From positions 1 to 64,000 of the forward strand of contig JAIOAX010000005.1 in the NCBI GenBank assembly GCA_019873645.1: a DNA stretch of 64,000 nt, given 5' to 3'. Shown in pieces: positions 45,501-55,400 of this stretch. This stretch comes from Chloroflexota bacterium. Its GTDB lineage: Bacteria; Chloroflexota; Anaerolineae; B4-G1; SLSP01. The translations under genes and the position numbers were made by a program. Position 1 is the first letter of the stretch. Every line of letters begins with the position of its first letter. The notes beneath the pieces were generated by a model. That model was not told the DNA's origin and did not search any database. It saw only the letters and a program-made list of their open reading frames with translations.

Positions 45501-46073
45501 GCCTGGGAGCCGGCGCAGCTTGGCGCGATCAACCGCTTCCTCTCTATCGAAGGGAAAGCCTACGCCAGCCTGGTGGTGGTGCCCGGGCAGTTCCGCGCCA
45601 CCACCGACGGCCATCCGACGACCGGCATCCAGCGGCTCTACACGGATTTACGCTTTGAAGTATACCACGCTCCCTTCACTGCCACAGACTTCATCGCGCC
45701 GAATATCCGCTATGTGCGCGCCATCAGCAGCACCGAGACGCTGCGTTTTGAGGTGTGGGTGGATGACGACGCCGACGCTCCAGAAGATACGGGCACGGTG
45801 GCGCGCGTCGTGGTGCTGTACCGCTATCTGGATCAGCCTGCCTGGTCGAAGGCCGAGCTGACGTACCTGGGCAAGAATGCCGCCGGTATCGGCATCGCTG
45901 AGGGTAGCGTGGGGCCGATCACCGCGCCGATTGAATACTTCGTGCAGGCTGTGGACGACAGCGGCAACGTCGCCCTGTCGCTTGATCACGGCATGCCCTT
46001 CACGGCGGTGGAAAGCGTCGCGCGCCCCAATCCGACCATCTACCTGCCGCTGGTGCTGCGCAATCAGCCGTGA
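36516..46073 (+). CDS. Giant secreted protein: FG-GAP repeats, parallel beta-helix, PKD, PPC-like and C25 peptidase domains
   Basis: 3185 aa from the ATG behind AAGGAGGG; 33 upstream in-frame bases are not needed. Signal peptide about 1-46 (VVSIGLLLLLLTLLQGL). In order: Ig-like domain; FG-GAP/VCBS repeats (about 170-500; LGDLDGDGDADAFVVND); right-handed beta-helix (about 510-2060) with repeated NNTAxxGGGV and a CSLREA-like GNCTLREAIIAANTD near 1315; two PKD-like domains (about 2090-2265); a PPC-like domain interrupted by twelve hexapeptides (43500-43715); and a C25 gingipain-like peptidase (about 2550-2885) with LKYLVLVGDDRIIP, the probable Cys in HFSVGCHSGLN and GALFIGNTGYGYGD. It ends TIYLPLVLRNQP. 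Probably a cell-surface or released protease or adhesin. Confidence 0.85.
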   Translation: MKAVHFNAKWLWMATSVVVSIGLLLLLLTLLQGLPAGRAFAAPETPTAPSRVRVIPEPDSHYAPRNAPVTIIFDEAMDAASVNVDTFAVFGSQSPYFPGTYAFADLERSVTLLPARAYFPGELIQATVTTGTQNITGEHTAAATVWQFRARVEGGFGVFRELPVFYSPVPGRDVLPGDFDNDGDLDVLLVSNDGASTVWFNMGDGFTLWQELTSTGGWSAAAAAGDFDHDGHLDALIAGQGADEVWRNNGDGTLSRMQLLGDTPSYDVAVGDVDGDGDLDALMTKGAGTEIWVNLGGRQGGTLGTFGNILPPLNSPNHQAVALGDLDHDGDLDAFVGLSSGSGDEVWFNDGLGTFSQTAQFLDVADSQDVALGDLDGDGDADAFVVNDVNAGNTVWINQGGAQGGTPGWFADTGQKLGVANSYAVALGDVDADGDLDAVVANSGVSERANVVYFNDGAGYFTAGRLLGNAQSYGIALGDLDNDGDLDIISADDNAPPGVWLNEPPRCFAQLASAPGTTYASINAKALQQAVDAAPAGDTVKVAGTCAGVFMRAGVSQTLYVDKSLTIRGGYTPDQWEMVNPEIYAELDAQGAGRGVMVTGMVSVTLENLDIAYGDATGLGGGAWSYDSVGGGVYIVSATVTLRNNRIHNNVAGRNGWSSGGGVYLYQTQATLERNFIFQNTASMSDTAILSGEGGGVALHGGVTTLIRNQISNNTAGSAGFSIGGGIYVDTAHLNGNGNVLIGNLATGSAVEDGQGGGIFAAANSQLALVNTVFQENTAGATANSAGAALVVQSAMANMAHTTFVRNLGGDGSGVYIYNGATLNLTNTLMSEHNIGFVVPSENTASLAGILWHAVVTQTSGGGTIDITHAITGDPTFAFDGYHLEAASDAIDAGIVAGVFDDVDAEPRPAGPAPDLGADEYYPRCFAQLDSSPGTTFESFGTLAVQAAVDAAMPGELVKLAGVCAGVSFIAEDSQSVYITKPLTLRGGYDPAAWNKPPDGLTPLSSLHRGRVVRVETSGVMLENLDIHHGMVSDEGGGLYATGDITLTHVRLSENTAYRIEGLAVGDGGRSRGAYAQASGSGGGAWIQGRAVLEEVIFRDNWGAYYGGGLYVDGPVQLTRARFINNTAWDGGGVYLAGNGHPAYLANVIFSRNYAGNDGAALYLFAMDSTSRAELLHLTIADPTWRANSAIYVPTGTVYITNTIFSEHNIEILALGDSQVYEDYNLFDDAPQFTGIVYSGGYSRIGNPAFANPNWDDYHLRSESAAIDAAVDLGIPVDIEGLPRPRGAAPDIGAHEVQFVDGVNVYGDDNIPNGNCTLREAIIAANTDSPVDLCPAGNGADTIALNPGVYTLSITGTYENDAWTGDLDIWDALTITGAGPTLTRIDAQGIDRVFEMFGSRLVISGVTVMGGGNVDTGGGLQTDGLSDVEFINVHVRDNRVAQDGGGLHIRGNLTLRDSAVYSNTAFYHGGGMLVDIGTDVTVANTLFRHNQATNVAGGGIYVIGGVVYLSNSAVFENDAVSGGGIAVVSGTLMVANTPIANNTALNNGGGLFIDGQAILDGTSILSNTAKYGGGVYVGSAGVFMQTGATLIAHNTAWEAGGGIKTEGNVWLQDGQVAYNHALYGGGVYVHTGAATLEGAAAILSNTATYNGGGVYVLGGETVFTQTDNSRIAHNRTISESTVGGGIFVDTGRVWLNGGVIYSNTSSYGGGVYVYAGQVLLAGGVIAENAALNGGGVHLVSSVFTQTGGAILGNHAAWNGGGVYVADGDFTLLDGRVADNVAGEGGGGVYAEIGLVTMHAGEIANNTAVWGGGVAAMGEDVFWRQSGGQVSNNVASAQGGGIFLHDNSGEMTGGTVSGNQTEGLGGGIWFGRSSGEVSNVYTQTGGLFMDNRAADGGGLYIAGARARIHYAAIVNNSAANTGGGIKNSGSNLDIVNVTLSGNTAQDGGALYHYAGTVKATNVTIANNQVNNTGGGIWSNANLSLRNTLIAYNGGGNCNGVLTSEGYNLSSDASCNLNAIGDIPNADPRLGPLQNNGGDTLTHALLAGSPAINKGTCTNVPTDDQRHYPRPDAGGSGRCDIGAFEEQTFTNLRPVANAGPDRVVNVNRTVTLDGSASYDPDGHTPLTYQWQQTGGPTVNFNATVSRTTFTAPATPAVLTFTLTVRDAYSLASAPDEVLVSVGGEAVAGLQASNSSPTPLGQTTFFSASVTAGTSVIYQWNFGDGNRASGQYVGHTYTQAGQYLATVTARNASSSLSVGTVVTISNASRASAQPIGSNTVLTSALLSLNDTDWYKFLVPNPDSTITVTLSDLQADFDLLLFAPEIDEETGQLRDIGRLSNIGRLSNIGRLSNIGRLSNIGQLSNIGELLDLGRLSNIGRLSNIGRLSNIGRLSNIGRLSNIGTLVDISAYPLTTTEQIVYNVHELAGYYYVAVYGQSAQVVGRPYTLAVNVTPPQYVHYPMTDTVAISVITPTTDPAVNTLILYDVVRMTQFYSTQQTLLTGTLLPKLQALAAHPQVNGVLVDLHSYPEIVAAYAKWDQHPESPQHANFVAMHIKSLLYALTPAYPNLKYLVLVGDDRIIPQRRIRDDALVSNERTYEDAYFAPTIDTSLARRYFLSDDYYAGLLPLPWRGRELYLPQVGIGRLVEAPEDILAAIDAFMAQPVLEPEDAFVTGYDFLIDEAQAISTTLASQGVAQMTTLIHDTWTTNDVRTHYISVTAASDLNSLNAHFTHYGLIPPTYPPSPSLEDLYVLASELTATTDYSGTLHFSVGCHSGLNVPDADAPSVEEATDWPQALMRRGALFIGNTGYGYGDSDLIAYSERLMTGFVERLGIWEDGQAPTVGYALMRAKQGYYNSFSAGAFSNYDEKVLGEMTLYGLPMLQIHMPHTTTLNTQAAQQATLSPTGGVVTTAQHLALNYVKHVTPQGAYYTVEGEGDAHIAGGRPIAPRISADVQISGAMAHGALLVGGTFTDIADFDPVISRIVTEATYIETEPDFPSAAWEPAQLGAINRFLSIEGKAYASLVVVPGQFRATTDGHPTTGIQRLYTDLRFEVYHAPFTATDFIAPNIRYVRAISSTETLRFEVWVDDDADAPEDTGTVARVVVLYRYLDQPAWSKAELTYLGKNAAGIGIAEGSVGPITAPIEYFVQAVDDSGNVALSLDHGMPFTAVESVARPNPTIYLPLVLRNQP
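43500..43715 (+). repeat. Twelve in-frame hexapeptide repeats (LSNIGR)
   Basis: Twelve 18-base units encode LRDIGR, LSNIGR (x3), LSNIGQ, LSNIGE, LLDLGR, LSNIGR (x4) and LSNIGT. Codons vary at synonymous places (CGC/CGG/CGA, GGA/GGG/GGC, TTG/CTG/CTC), so the repeat is kept at protein level. In register IG-x-x-S-x it fits the left-handed beta-helix hexapeptide pattern. Confidence 0.95.
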
Positions 46074-46105
46074 TTTGCGGTCCCGCATCTCTTGCGTATT
46101 ACGGG

Positions 46106-46141
46106 TATTGGGGGCGGCTTGGCTGCCCCCAATACTTTTTC
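46106..46141 (+). terminator. Intrinsic terminator of the C25 giant gene
   Basis: TATTGGGGGC (46106-46115) pairs with GCCCCCAATA (46125-46134), followed by CTTTTTC, 33 bases after the stop codon. Confidence 0.85.
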
Positions 46142-46153
46142 TTGATGATACTT

Positions 46154-46330
46154 ATGGATGCGGGCTTGATCGGCAAGGTGTTCGTCGCCGGCCTGGGTAC
46201 ACCTAATCAGATGCGCGAGTACGTCAAGAATGGGGTGTGCCCCGAATTCGCCCTGTGGAATCCGAGCGACCTGGGCTATCTCTCCATTACAACAGGGACA
46301 ACCTTGATCAGTTCAACTGGTAAGCTGTAA
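46154..46330 (+). pseudogene. Remnant of a sugar/AI-2 ABC transporter binding protein (RhaS/LsrB-like)
   Basis: An open stretch with no ribosome site encodes LIGKVFVAGLGTPNQMREY then VKNGVCPEFALWNPSDLGYL. This closely resembles a C-terminal segment of periplasmic rhamnose or autoinducer-2 binding proteins (the -GLxTPxxMRxYVxxG--xxFxLWxPxDLGY- region, from memory). It then breaks off into unrelated sequence (SITTGTTLISSTGKL). Only about 45 residues of a roughly 340-residue protein remain. It lies between two terminator-like hairpins in the gap between the giant genes. Confidence 0.55.
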
Positions 46331-46339
46331 ACTTCAATC

Positions 46340-46377
46340 ACACCACACCCCACCGCCATCGCGGTGGGGTGTGGTGT
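46340..46377. terminator. 17-bp perfect hairpin between the convergent giant genes
   Basis: ACACCACACCCCACCGC (46340-46356) pairs fully with 46361-46377 around a CATC loop. There is no T tract on either side; it may still insulate the two converging transcripts, the minus-strand one ending at 46461. Confidence 0.55.
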
Positions 46378-46405
46378 ATGGATAGCGAGCGACTTGAGAA
46401 TGGCT

Positions 46406-46457
46406 CAGACCGGTCTCTGACCGCGCGCTGTGGCCGGTCTCTGACCGCGCCACTGCA
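46406..46457. repeat. Partial inner arms of the 153-bp element
   Basis: Two copies of CCGGTCTCTGACCGCGC lie back to back just beyond the stop codon of the 3434-aa gene. They match the right inner arm of the element at 13220-13372 (CCACTGC also shared) but lack its ends. Confidence 0.65.
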
Positions 46458-46460
46458 AGC

Positions 46461-49400
46461 TCAGAAGTTGCGCATCACCAGCGGCAGATAAATCGGCCGC
46501 TTCGGCGCAGTTTTCGGCGTCACGGTGAAAGTTTCGGCGTCGCTCAACGGCGTGGTCAGCGCGCAGTTCCAGGCGGTGAACGTCACGGTCTTTGTGCCGG
46601 TTGTGGCGAAGGTGTGGCTGAACAGCAGCGGGTTGTTCAGGGTACTCACCGGCGCGCTCGCCCCTTCGCCGAAGTCCAGGGTGTAGGTGTAGGGCACCGC
46701 CGTCGTCGGCATAATGTCGGCGCGGAAGTTGATGGCGGTATCGGTGTAGATGTCGCCGGTCGTCAGCCGTGTCAAGGAAACCCCGGTAACAGGCACACAC
46801 ATGCCTTCCAGGTTGAAGACGGCCGTCACAGTCTTGTGGGCGTTCATCACCACGGTTGTGGTCGGATTCGTTCCGCTGGCGTCGCCGCTCCAGCCCGCGA
46901 AGACTGAACCGGCGTTCGCCGTCGCTGTCAGCACGACCGTCGTGCCGGAGAGGTAGCTGTGCGCGCCCACACCCGGCGTCACCACGCCGCTGCCCGTCCC
47001 TGCTGTCGCCACTGTCAGCGTGTAGTAGGTCGGCGGTATCCACTCGAAGGTGGCGGTGATGGTCTTGTTCCTGTTCATCATCACCGTGGCCGGATTGGTG
47101 CTGCCGGTCAAATCGCCGCTCCATCCTACAAAGCGCGCGCCGGGATTGGCCGTAGCCGTCACGATGACCGTTGCACCTTCAAGATAGGTATGCACCCCTG
47201 GCGGCGGCGTGACGGAACCGGGGCCCGCCACGACTAGATTGAGGGTGTATTCCGGCTTTAGTACGGTGACGACAGTTTCTCTGTGGTCGGCGCCACAGGC
47301 ATTGGCTACATTCAGTGTGACGGTATAGGTCCCGGCCTCAGTATAGGTAAAGACCGGCGTGGGCCCGTCTAGCCCCGCGCCGACGCCCGCGCCGCCGAAG
47401 TTCCAGGCGTAGGTGATCGGCGCATCGCCGTCCACCGTCGCCGTGAAGTGCAACGCCGTTCCACGCACCACCGGGCTGTTGCTGACCAGCCCCACAATCG
47501 CCGCTGGCCAGCAGACACTTGCATGCCGGAAGCGTACCACCCGTTCCACCGGCGCACGGTGTTCAACCGTGAGCGTTTCGGTGACGAGATCAAGAATCCA
47601 TGTCCCCTCGGCGACGGTGAACGTCTTGGTGATCGCGTACCACGTGTTCGGTGCGACATGCAAGCCCTGAACAACCGCCGGTCCTGCCGGCGTCCAGGTC
47701 GCCGGGCCGACATCTGCCGCCAGAGCGGTCATCAGCAGCGACGCGCTCCACGTTTCGGCCAACGTGAAGGAAACCGGGACGGTGTAGGTGATACGTATCC
47801 GGTCTACGATCTGGACGGCATCGCCGGGGAAGACCGGAATGGGATCGGTATTCGTGAGTACGCCGTTGACCCAGACGCGCTTTTCCCAGATTGCCGGTTC
47901 GGGCGGGCGCACGCGGAAGAGCGTCCAGGCTTCTGCCCCTAACTGTCCGGCGTGGTCGAACATGCCGTCCCAGATGGAGACCGTAGCGGAGGGCAACAGG
48001 CTGGCGGTGACGGCGACGGTGACGGTGATGCGCCCCGTCGCGCCCTGCGGCAGGTCGCCCAGCTCCCATTCGGCCGACAGGCCGCCCGCGCCGACGGTCT
48101 TCGGCGGCGGGGTGGAGGAGAGGAAGATCGCTTGCGGCGGGAAGACGTTGCGCAGCAGCACACCGTTCTCGTAGCCGCCGACGTTGGCGTATTCGAGCGT
48201 GAACGTGGCCGGGTGATTGGGCCACACCTCCGGCTCGTAGAGGCTCTCCAGGCGCAGGTGCGGCGGCAGCTTTTCGATGGTCACGTCGCGCGCCTCGCTC
48301 CACGCGCCGATGTTCAGGCTCTCCTGGAGGAGGGTGGTCGTCCAGGTGCACGGCTCGACGTGGAAGAACTTGGTGAACGTCACCGGCTGCGTCAGCCCCG
48401 CCGGGACGTCCCAGCGCAATGCACCGGCGTCGAGGTCATAGTATTCGGGCGTGCTCAAGACGTTAGTGTCATAGCCCTGCCGCCCGCCCCAGACCCACAG
48501 GCCGGGCCGTCCGGTGCCTGCTCCGGCCGGGATGAAAGCGCCAGCGTGGTTGCGGCGCGCCTGGTTCAGGTTAGGGAAGGTGACATCCCAGGTATTGGAA
48601 GCAACATTGTAGCGCAGACTTTCGGCGTATTCATCGGGCCATTGTCCACACCCGGCGACGACAACCGAGCCGGCCAGGCGGTAGGGCGAGGTGGAGTCGA
48701 AGCCGAACGCCTGCATTTCGTCGCAGGCGACGGGCAGATCGGCCACGCCGGCGTCGTCCCAGGCTGTCGGGGCGGACGTATCCAGCCTCTCTACGATGGT
48801 GACGGGGGAGAGGAATGTGCCGTCCAACCTATCGCCGCCGACGGCGTAGATGACGCCATCCACCACCGCCGCGCCGATGTAGCTGCGTGCCTGGCTCAGC
48901 GGCGGCCCGGCCGTCCAGCGGGAGCCGGCCGGCGCGGTGATGTCGAAGATGTAGGTGTCAGGGATGACCGTGCTGCCGTCGTAGCCCCCGAAGACATAGG
49001 CGACATTGTTCACCACCGCCACGCCGCCCGGCGAAGTCACCAGCGGGTAAGGATCGGCGGCGAAGACAACGGTAGCGCCGCTGGCCGGGTAGAAGCCCTG
49101 CACGGTGTTCGTACTGACGCCGGTGCTCATCCGCCCGCCGAACGTGACCAACACCTCGTTCCCGCCGCTGTCAATCAGGCGGGCGATGTTGTAGTTGGAG
49201 ACTGGGACGGGCATATCCACGCCGGTATCGGTGTAGACGCCGGTCGCCGGGTCGAACTCCCAGATGCTGCCGTCCGTCGGTGTGCCGGTGCGCCCGCCCA
49301 GGAAGTAGACGTGGCCGGTGGACTCGGAGTACTCGGCGTCGAAACGCATATAGGCGAAGGGCGCGTTGGGCGCTTCGACCCACGGGTACGGCGTGACCGC

Positions 49401-52400
49401 GCCCACAGGCGGCGTCGTCTGGTAATCCAGCAGCCGCAGCCGCGCCGTGTCCCACCCCTCGCGCAGCGTGAAGGCCGAGGCGGTGGAGATGACGTCGGTG
49501 ACGGTGACGACATCGCCGGTCTGCACCGTGACCGCGAGGCCGGGCGTCCACGCCTGGCCGTTGACCTGCTTCTCCCACTCCGGCAGCGGCACGTCGAGCG
49601 CCGTCGTCGCGGTGATGAGATAGCCGCGGAAGTTCAGCGTCGCCGTGTTGGTGACGCGCTCGCCGGGGCTGGCCGTGACGCGCGCGCGGAAGGTGATAGT
49701 GACAGTGGGCGGGATCGTCACACACGGCTCCGCCGGACGGTACTGATTCGTGGAAGTGAAGACAAAACCGGCGGTCAGGCCGCCCACCGACCAGACTTCG
49801 CCGCCGGAGCGCGCGGTAGTGCAGAAGCCGCCACTGTAGGCGGTCAGCGCCGCCGGCAGCGGGTCGCTGATGTCGGTCCAGGCGTCGCCGTACCAGTTGG
49901 TATAGTCGAGCCGTTCGACGAGCGGCGTCGTGTCGAAGACCAAACCGCCGTCCGCGTCGCCGCCGATGGCGTAGAGGTAGCGGTCGGTCGCGGCCAGCGC
50001 GAAGTCGGCGCGGGCGCTGCTGAACGTGGGGCCGGTTTCCCAGTAGTCATACGCCATATTGTAGCGCAGCGTCGCCGTGATGTTGTGTGCAATGTCGTTG
50101 CTCCATCCGCCGACGACGTAGAGGTATTCGTTCACCTGCACCCAACCGGGCGCGCTGGCGGCTACAGGCACCGGCGCGCCGTGTGTGTCCCAGACGCCTG
50201 TTGCGATGTCATAGATGTCTACCTCGGTAGATGCGCCGCCGAGTGAGAAATCATTGTCGCCGCCGGCGAGAAAGAGCCGCCCATCCCACGCGCCGAACGC
50301 CGCGCCCCACACGTTGCGCGGCAGTGGCGGTCCCGCAGTCCAGGTATCGCGGGCGATGTCGTAGATGTAGAATTGGGTCGTCCCGCCGCCGCCAGCGACG
50401 TAGATGTGTCCCCGGTAACAGACGGCCGAGGGGCCTTCAACGGGGGCAGGGAAGCGGGCGAGGGTGGTCCAGACATCGGTGTCAGCGTCGTACCGCCACG
50501 CGTTTTGCGCCGCGCTGGTCGGCACACCGGAGATCACGTAGAAGCGGTTCGGTTCGCCGGGACATTGCGCGCGCGCGTAGCGCACTCTGCCGGTCGGGAT
50601 GGGCGCGGCGGCGAACCAGGTGGCGAGGGGGGAAGAGGGAGTAGGGAGTAGGGAGTAGGGAGTAGGGGCAACTTTCGCGGTTGCCCCATCTGCGGTTGCC
50701 TCCTGGGCAGGGGCAAGCCCTGCCCCTACATCAGATGCCGCCGTAGGGGCAACCCTTGTGGTTGCCCCATCTTCTTGGGCAGGGGCATTGTGGGCAGGGG
50801 CAAGCCCTGCCCCTACAACGGTCGGGCGGCGCGTGAGCGCGGCGGCCGGATGGTTGCTCCAGTAGACGGTGCGGGTGCCTCCACTGTACCAGGCGTAGCC
50901 GTAACTGGCATTGAGGCCGCCGACATACTCCACGCCCGCCGGCAGGGTGTCCGTCATGCGCAGCGCGCCGAAGAGCGGATCGGATGTCGTCAGCGTGAGC
51001 GTATAGGTGATGATCTGGCTGTTCGCAGCGGTGGCCGGGCCGTCTTTAATAAACTGCGGCGGCTGGAAGACGGCAGTGCGCTCCTCCACCGGCATCCCGT
51101 CGGGGGAGAGCTGTTCATAGAGCGTGACCGGCACGGCTTCGGCGATGTGGAACGTCTTGACCAGCCGCTCGCTCTCGCCGGGGCGCAGCGTCACATACCA
51201 GTGGCTGTTCGATGTGAGGACACCGCGCGTGTGGTATTCGTCCGTCAACGTCACCGGAGCGCCGGACCAAATCTCGATCAGTTGGACAAAGAGCGGCTCG
51301 CGCCCGACGTAATCCAGCCGGTCTACGATCTGCACGTCGTCGCCGGGGACGAAGGTGAACGGGCCTTCGTCGTAGCGGCCGACGTAATTTCCGTTGATGT
51401 AGACCTCTTTCGTCCAGGTGATGGTCGGGCGCGGCGCGACGTGGAACGCCTGTGTGGCAACTTTACGCAACGGCGGGACATACGCCAGGCCGTACATAGT
51501 CAGATCGTTGTCCCCGGAGGCGATGACGCTGCCGTCCGCCGAGGAAACGCGGAACCAGCGGCCGTCCGTGCAGGCCAGCGTCAGTATGCCGGACGCATCG
51601 GCGGCCATGCCGGTGCCGCCGAAGGAGCAGCCGGACGCCGCGTTGGTGATGGTGACGACGACGCTGCCGTCGAGTGGGTTCGTCCCGTAAATCTGGGTGC
51701 CGTCGAGCTGCCACAGGAGCGTCCCGTCGAAGGCCAATCCTTCGATGCCGCTTCGGCCAGGGATGGTGCGGATGAGCGTGCCGGTGCGCGGGTCGTGGAA
51801 CTCGATGTTGCCTGACTGGTAAATCGCCAGCGTGCCGTTTACCAGTTCCATCCCTTGCAAATGCGATAAGGACCCCGACCAGCGGTACAGTTCATTGCCC
51901 GCAAAATCGTGGGCCACCACGCTCTGCGGGCTGAAATGGCCGCTCCAGATCGTCTCGCCATCGGTCGCCATGCCGTTGGGTATCGCTGCGCCGGCCGGGA
52001 AGCTACCCAGGTCGTTCAGGTCGGCGTCGAGCAGATGCACGGCATTATCGCTCCAGGTCCCCGCCACGTAGCGGACGTCCGCCGCCGGCGCAGTGTTCGC
52101 CAGGCTGCCGCGATAGTCGAGCGCCGCCTCATTCACTACCGTCGTCGAGGGCGGCGCGGTGACGCGCACATCGAAGGTGACGGTGACCACCTCCGGCTGC
52201 GGCGCGCGTCCCACGGCCTCGCAGCGGGTAGTAAGGCTACTAAAGTAATCCGTCACCCAGATTTCCGGCGGCCATTGGCCTTCGATGAAAGTGACGCCGG
52301 AGTTGAAACCGGAGGAGCCGTTGGGGCAGGTGAAAGTCAGCAAAGTATTACAGCGCAAATCGGTGACGACCACGGTATCGTCATCCCAACTGGAATGGTA

Positions 52401-55400
52401 GAGCACGCCGTTCTGCGCGTCATAGTCAATGCCGGCATTATCGCCAAGCCCCGGCACAGTGCAGGTCATCACCGTCCCCCAGCTGTTGGCGACGAACAAC
52501 CCGCGCTTGAGCAAGTCGAGTTCGTAGACCGTGCCGCCGTCGAAGAGCGCGGTAGCGAAATAGCGGTTGGGCGCGCCCGGGACGACGGCGATGTCTACAA
52601 TGGAACTGATCGCCGAGCTATCGTAGCTATCATTGCTTGCGCCAGTGGTTTCCCAGGCATTGATGAGGCGGCCGGTCGGGTCTATCTCAATGATGTTATC
52701 GTGATGGATGCCGCCGCCGCCGTAATCGGTCACGAAGTAATGGCCGGCGGCGTAGTCGTAGCCGACGCCGCTGCGCCAGTTCGACCAGCCAGGGTTCACG
52801 TCCGAGAGGTTGAAGCTATGGAGCACGGGATGCGGGACGGGATAGGCAATATCGTGGATAAAGTATGGCCCACTGCCCTCATGCACATAGCGGCTGTAGT
52901 CGGTCTCCGGGTTGTACGCCAATCCGACGGCGGCCGTCGCCCAGGTATTGGTGAACGTCTCGATGGGAGCGCCGGGCGTTGTGACGCCCACCGCCGCCTC
53001 CGCCGTCCAGTAGACCGCGCGTGCCGTGTCGCTGTACCAGGCGTTGCCGAAGCTCGCGCTCAGCCCGCCGGCGAACTCCACGCCCGTCGGCAGCGCGTCC
53101 ACCAACTGCGCCGTCCCCGTGATCCAGTTCGGGCGCGTGATGACGACGGTGTAGGAAACGACGTCGCCGGAGTAGGTCCAGTCCGGGCCGGATTTGGCGA
53201 GGCTGACGCCGTCGTCGCAGGCCGGGCATTGGAGCAGTTGCTCGTGCGACGTGCCAGGGGATAAGCCGGCCACCGAACCATCAACGACGTGCATATTGCC
53301 ATTCACCGTATCGCCTTCCAGGCGATAGAGCGCGTAAGCCGGAGCGGGGCCGTAGAGGAACCGGCCGGCCTCACGGCTAAAGTAGGCCGAGCGTTGGAGC
53401 AATTGCCAACTTGCAGCTACACCATTGGCGAGCCAGAGCTGCCGGTCGCCGGCATGGAGTTTCTCTGCATCGGCCATGCCCCACCAGGGTTCGGGCAGCG
53501 GCCCCAGGTCGGCGTTGGGTGGGTTGAACGTGGCCGCTGCAATATCATAACATTGTGTGTCGGCGTAGACGTTGCTGGCGCTATCCACGCCGCCGCCCAC
53601 GCAAATCCCGCCGGACGCGCCGATCCACGGCGCGTACCATCCGGCGTGGAAATCGAAACCGGCCGGGATGTGGGTGAAGTTCCCCAGCGGCGTTGCCGTG
53701 TTGGCGGCCGGATCGTAGCGGTACAACGTCGTCAGGTTGCCGCCGCCGGGCATCGTCGCGCCACCGGTGATGTAACAGCGATTGGCGCGGTAATCCACGA
53801 CGATGTCGGGCGCCCAGATGCCGTTGGCGGGCAGCGGGGCGGGCAGCGCGGGTGTATCCCAGGTATCGCTGGCGATGTGATAGCGATGCCAGACGCCGCT
53901 CGCGGCGCCGGTTGTATCCGGCAGCAACAAGATGACCGGGTCGTTGGGCGCGGCGTAGCCAAAGCAGGCATCTACCGGGTATCGGATGTTGGGCGCAGGC
54001 TCGGGCGTCCCGGTCGTCCAGGAATCGGTCGCCGGATCGTAAATGTCCACCGCGCCGCCGCTGCCGTATCCGCCCACGTTGTAAAGTTTGCCGCCATAAG
54101 CAATCACCGCGCCATCCATCGAAACGCGCGGTGAGTTAGTGCGCGTCGCCCAATCGGTCGCGCTGATGGCCTGTTTGGTGATCACCGCCGTAGCGGAGAT
54201 GGCCGGGTTGCTCGCCAGGTAGGCGGTGATGGCCGCCGTGACGACGTTCCCCGGCGCGACGCCGCGGTCAATCTTGAGCACGGCATCGAAAGGCTGCACG
54301 GCGGTCTCCGGCACGACGCCCAGCGAGGGCGGCAGTTCCACGCTCACCCCGGCCGTGGTTGTGTAGAATAACAGAACCTCGCCGCTCAGGCCAGTATGGT
54401 TGGCGAAGACCAGCGCGTGCGTCTGCTCGGCGCAAGGGCAGCCCTGGGCGGCGATGGACGGCGGGGTCAACACCGCGCCCGCAGCGACCTGACACGGCGG
54501 CGTCATTCTGTACCCCGGTGCGGTGCAGGCCGTCAGGTCGGGCTGGAGCGCAATGTTGATGTCGAAGAGGTGCGCGGTCAGCTCGCCCAGGTGATAGGTC
54601 TGCGAGATGTATCCCTCCGCCTCGACCGTGAGCGTGTAATCAATCGTCGCGGCCAGGTGAAGCGCGTAATCGCCGGTGTGGGGAGCGGTCCACGCGGTGT
54701 TGTCAGGCGCGGGCGGATCGAGCGGATCGCCGGTGACGGCGACGCGGGCGTAGACGGGATAGCCGGTGTTCGCGTCCGTCACCCGGCCATAGACGTCCCA
54801 GAAATCGGCCGGCTGGAGCGGGATGTCCACCCGTGCGCCTTCCTCGTCCACGTATCCAAGGGCGGAGTTGGGGCGGTATCCGTAGGCCTGGGCGGTGACG
54901 CTGTAGGATTCGTCGCCGGGGACGGATAGCTCGTAGTCGCCGGTTGTAGCTGTTTCGGCGGAGAAGGGGATGTCGGTGAAGGCGTGGACGGTCTCCACGC
55001 GCGCCTCCGCGACGCCGCGCATGGTGTTCGCATCATACACGGTACCGAAGAGATGCCCCCAGAAGTACGGCTCGGAATCCGACCAGACATCGGCGTCGCC
55101 GCGCCGGTCGTCGCCCCAGACGGTGTAGAAGGCGCCGCCGCCGGCCGTCGCGCCGTCGTAGTCGCCGTGGTAGCAGGTTGCCATGCCGGGGCCGGCGGGC
55201 ACCACAGGCGAGGATGCATCGCTGATGCGTTTGTTAGCCTCGAAGGTCAGGCCGCCGTCGCGCGAAATCGCCATATAGCGGTCGTACAGCAAGTTGTTGG
55301 TTGTGTCCAGCCGCCGGTCGTACCAGAAGACGGCGATCTCGCCGTTCTCGGCCACCGCCAACGCCGGGGAGAACTGGTCAGCCGCGTAGCCATCGTTGAC

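Noticed and set aside
46070-46330. A functional small gene overlapping the end of the C25 giant
   Set aside because: The 5' half is the terminator hairpin of the giant gene, and the rest is only a short piece of a binding-protein family, so it is better called a relict.
47952-50246. A 764-residue open frame on the plus strand, antisense to the 3434-aa gene
   Set aside because: It is rich in Arg/Gly/Ala/Val with no domain, signal or ribosome site. The minus-strand product shows clear kelch and DUF11-like repeats, so this is a GC-driven shadow.
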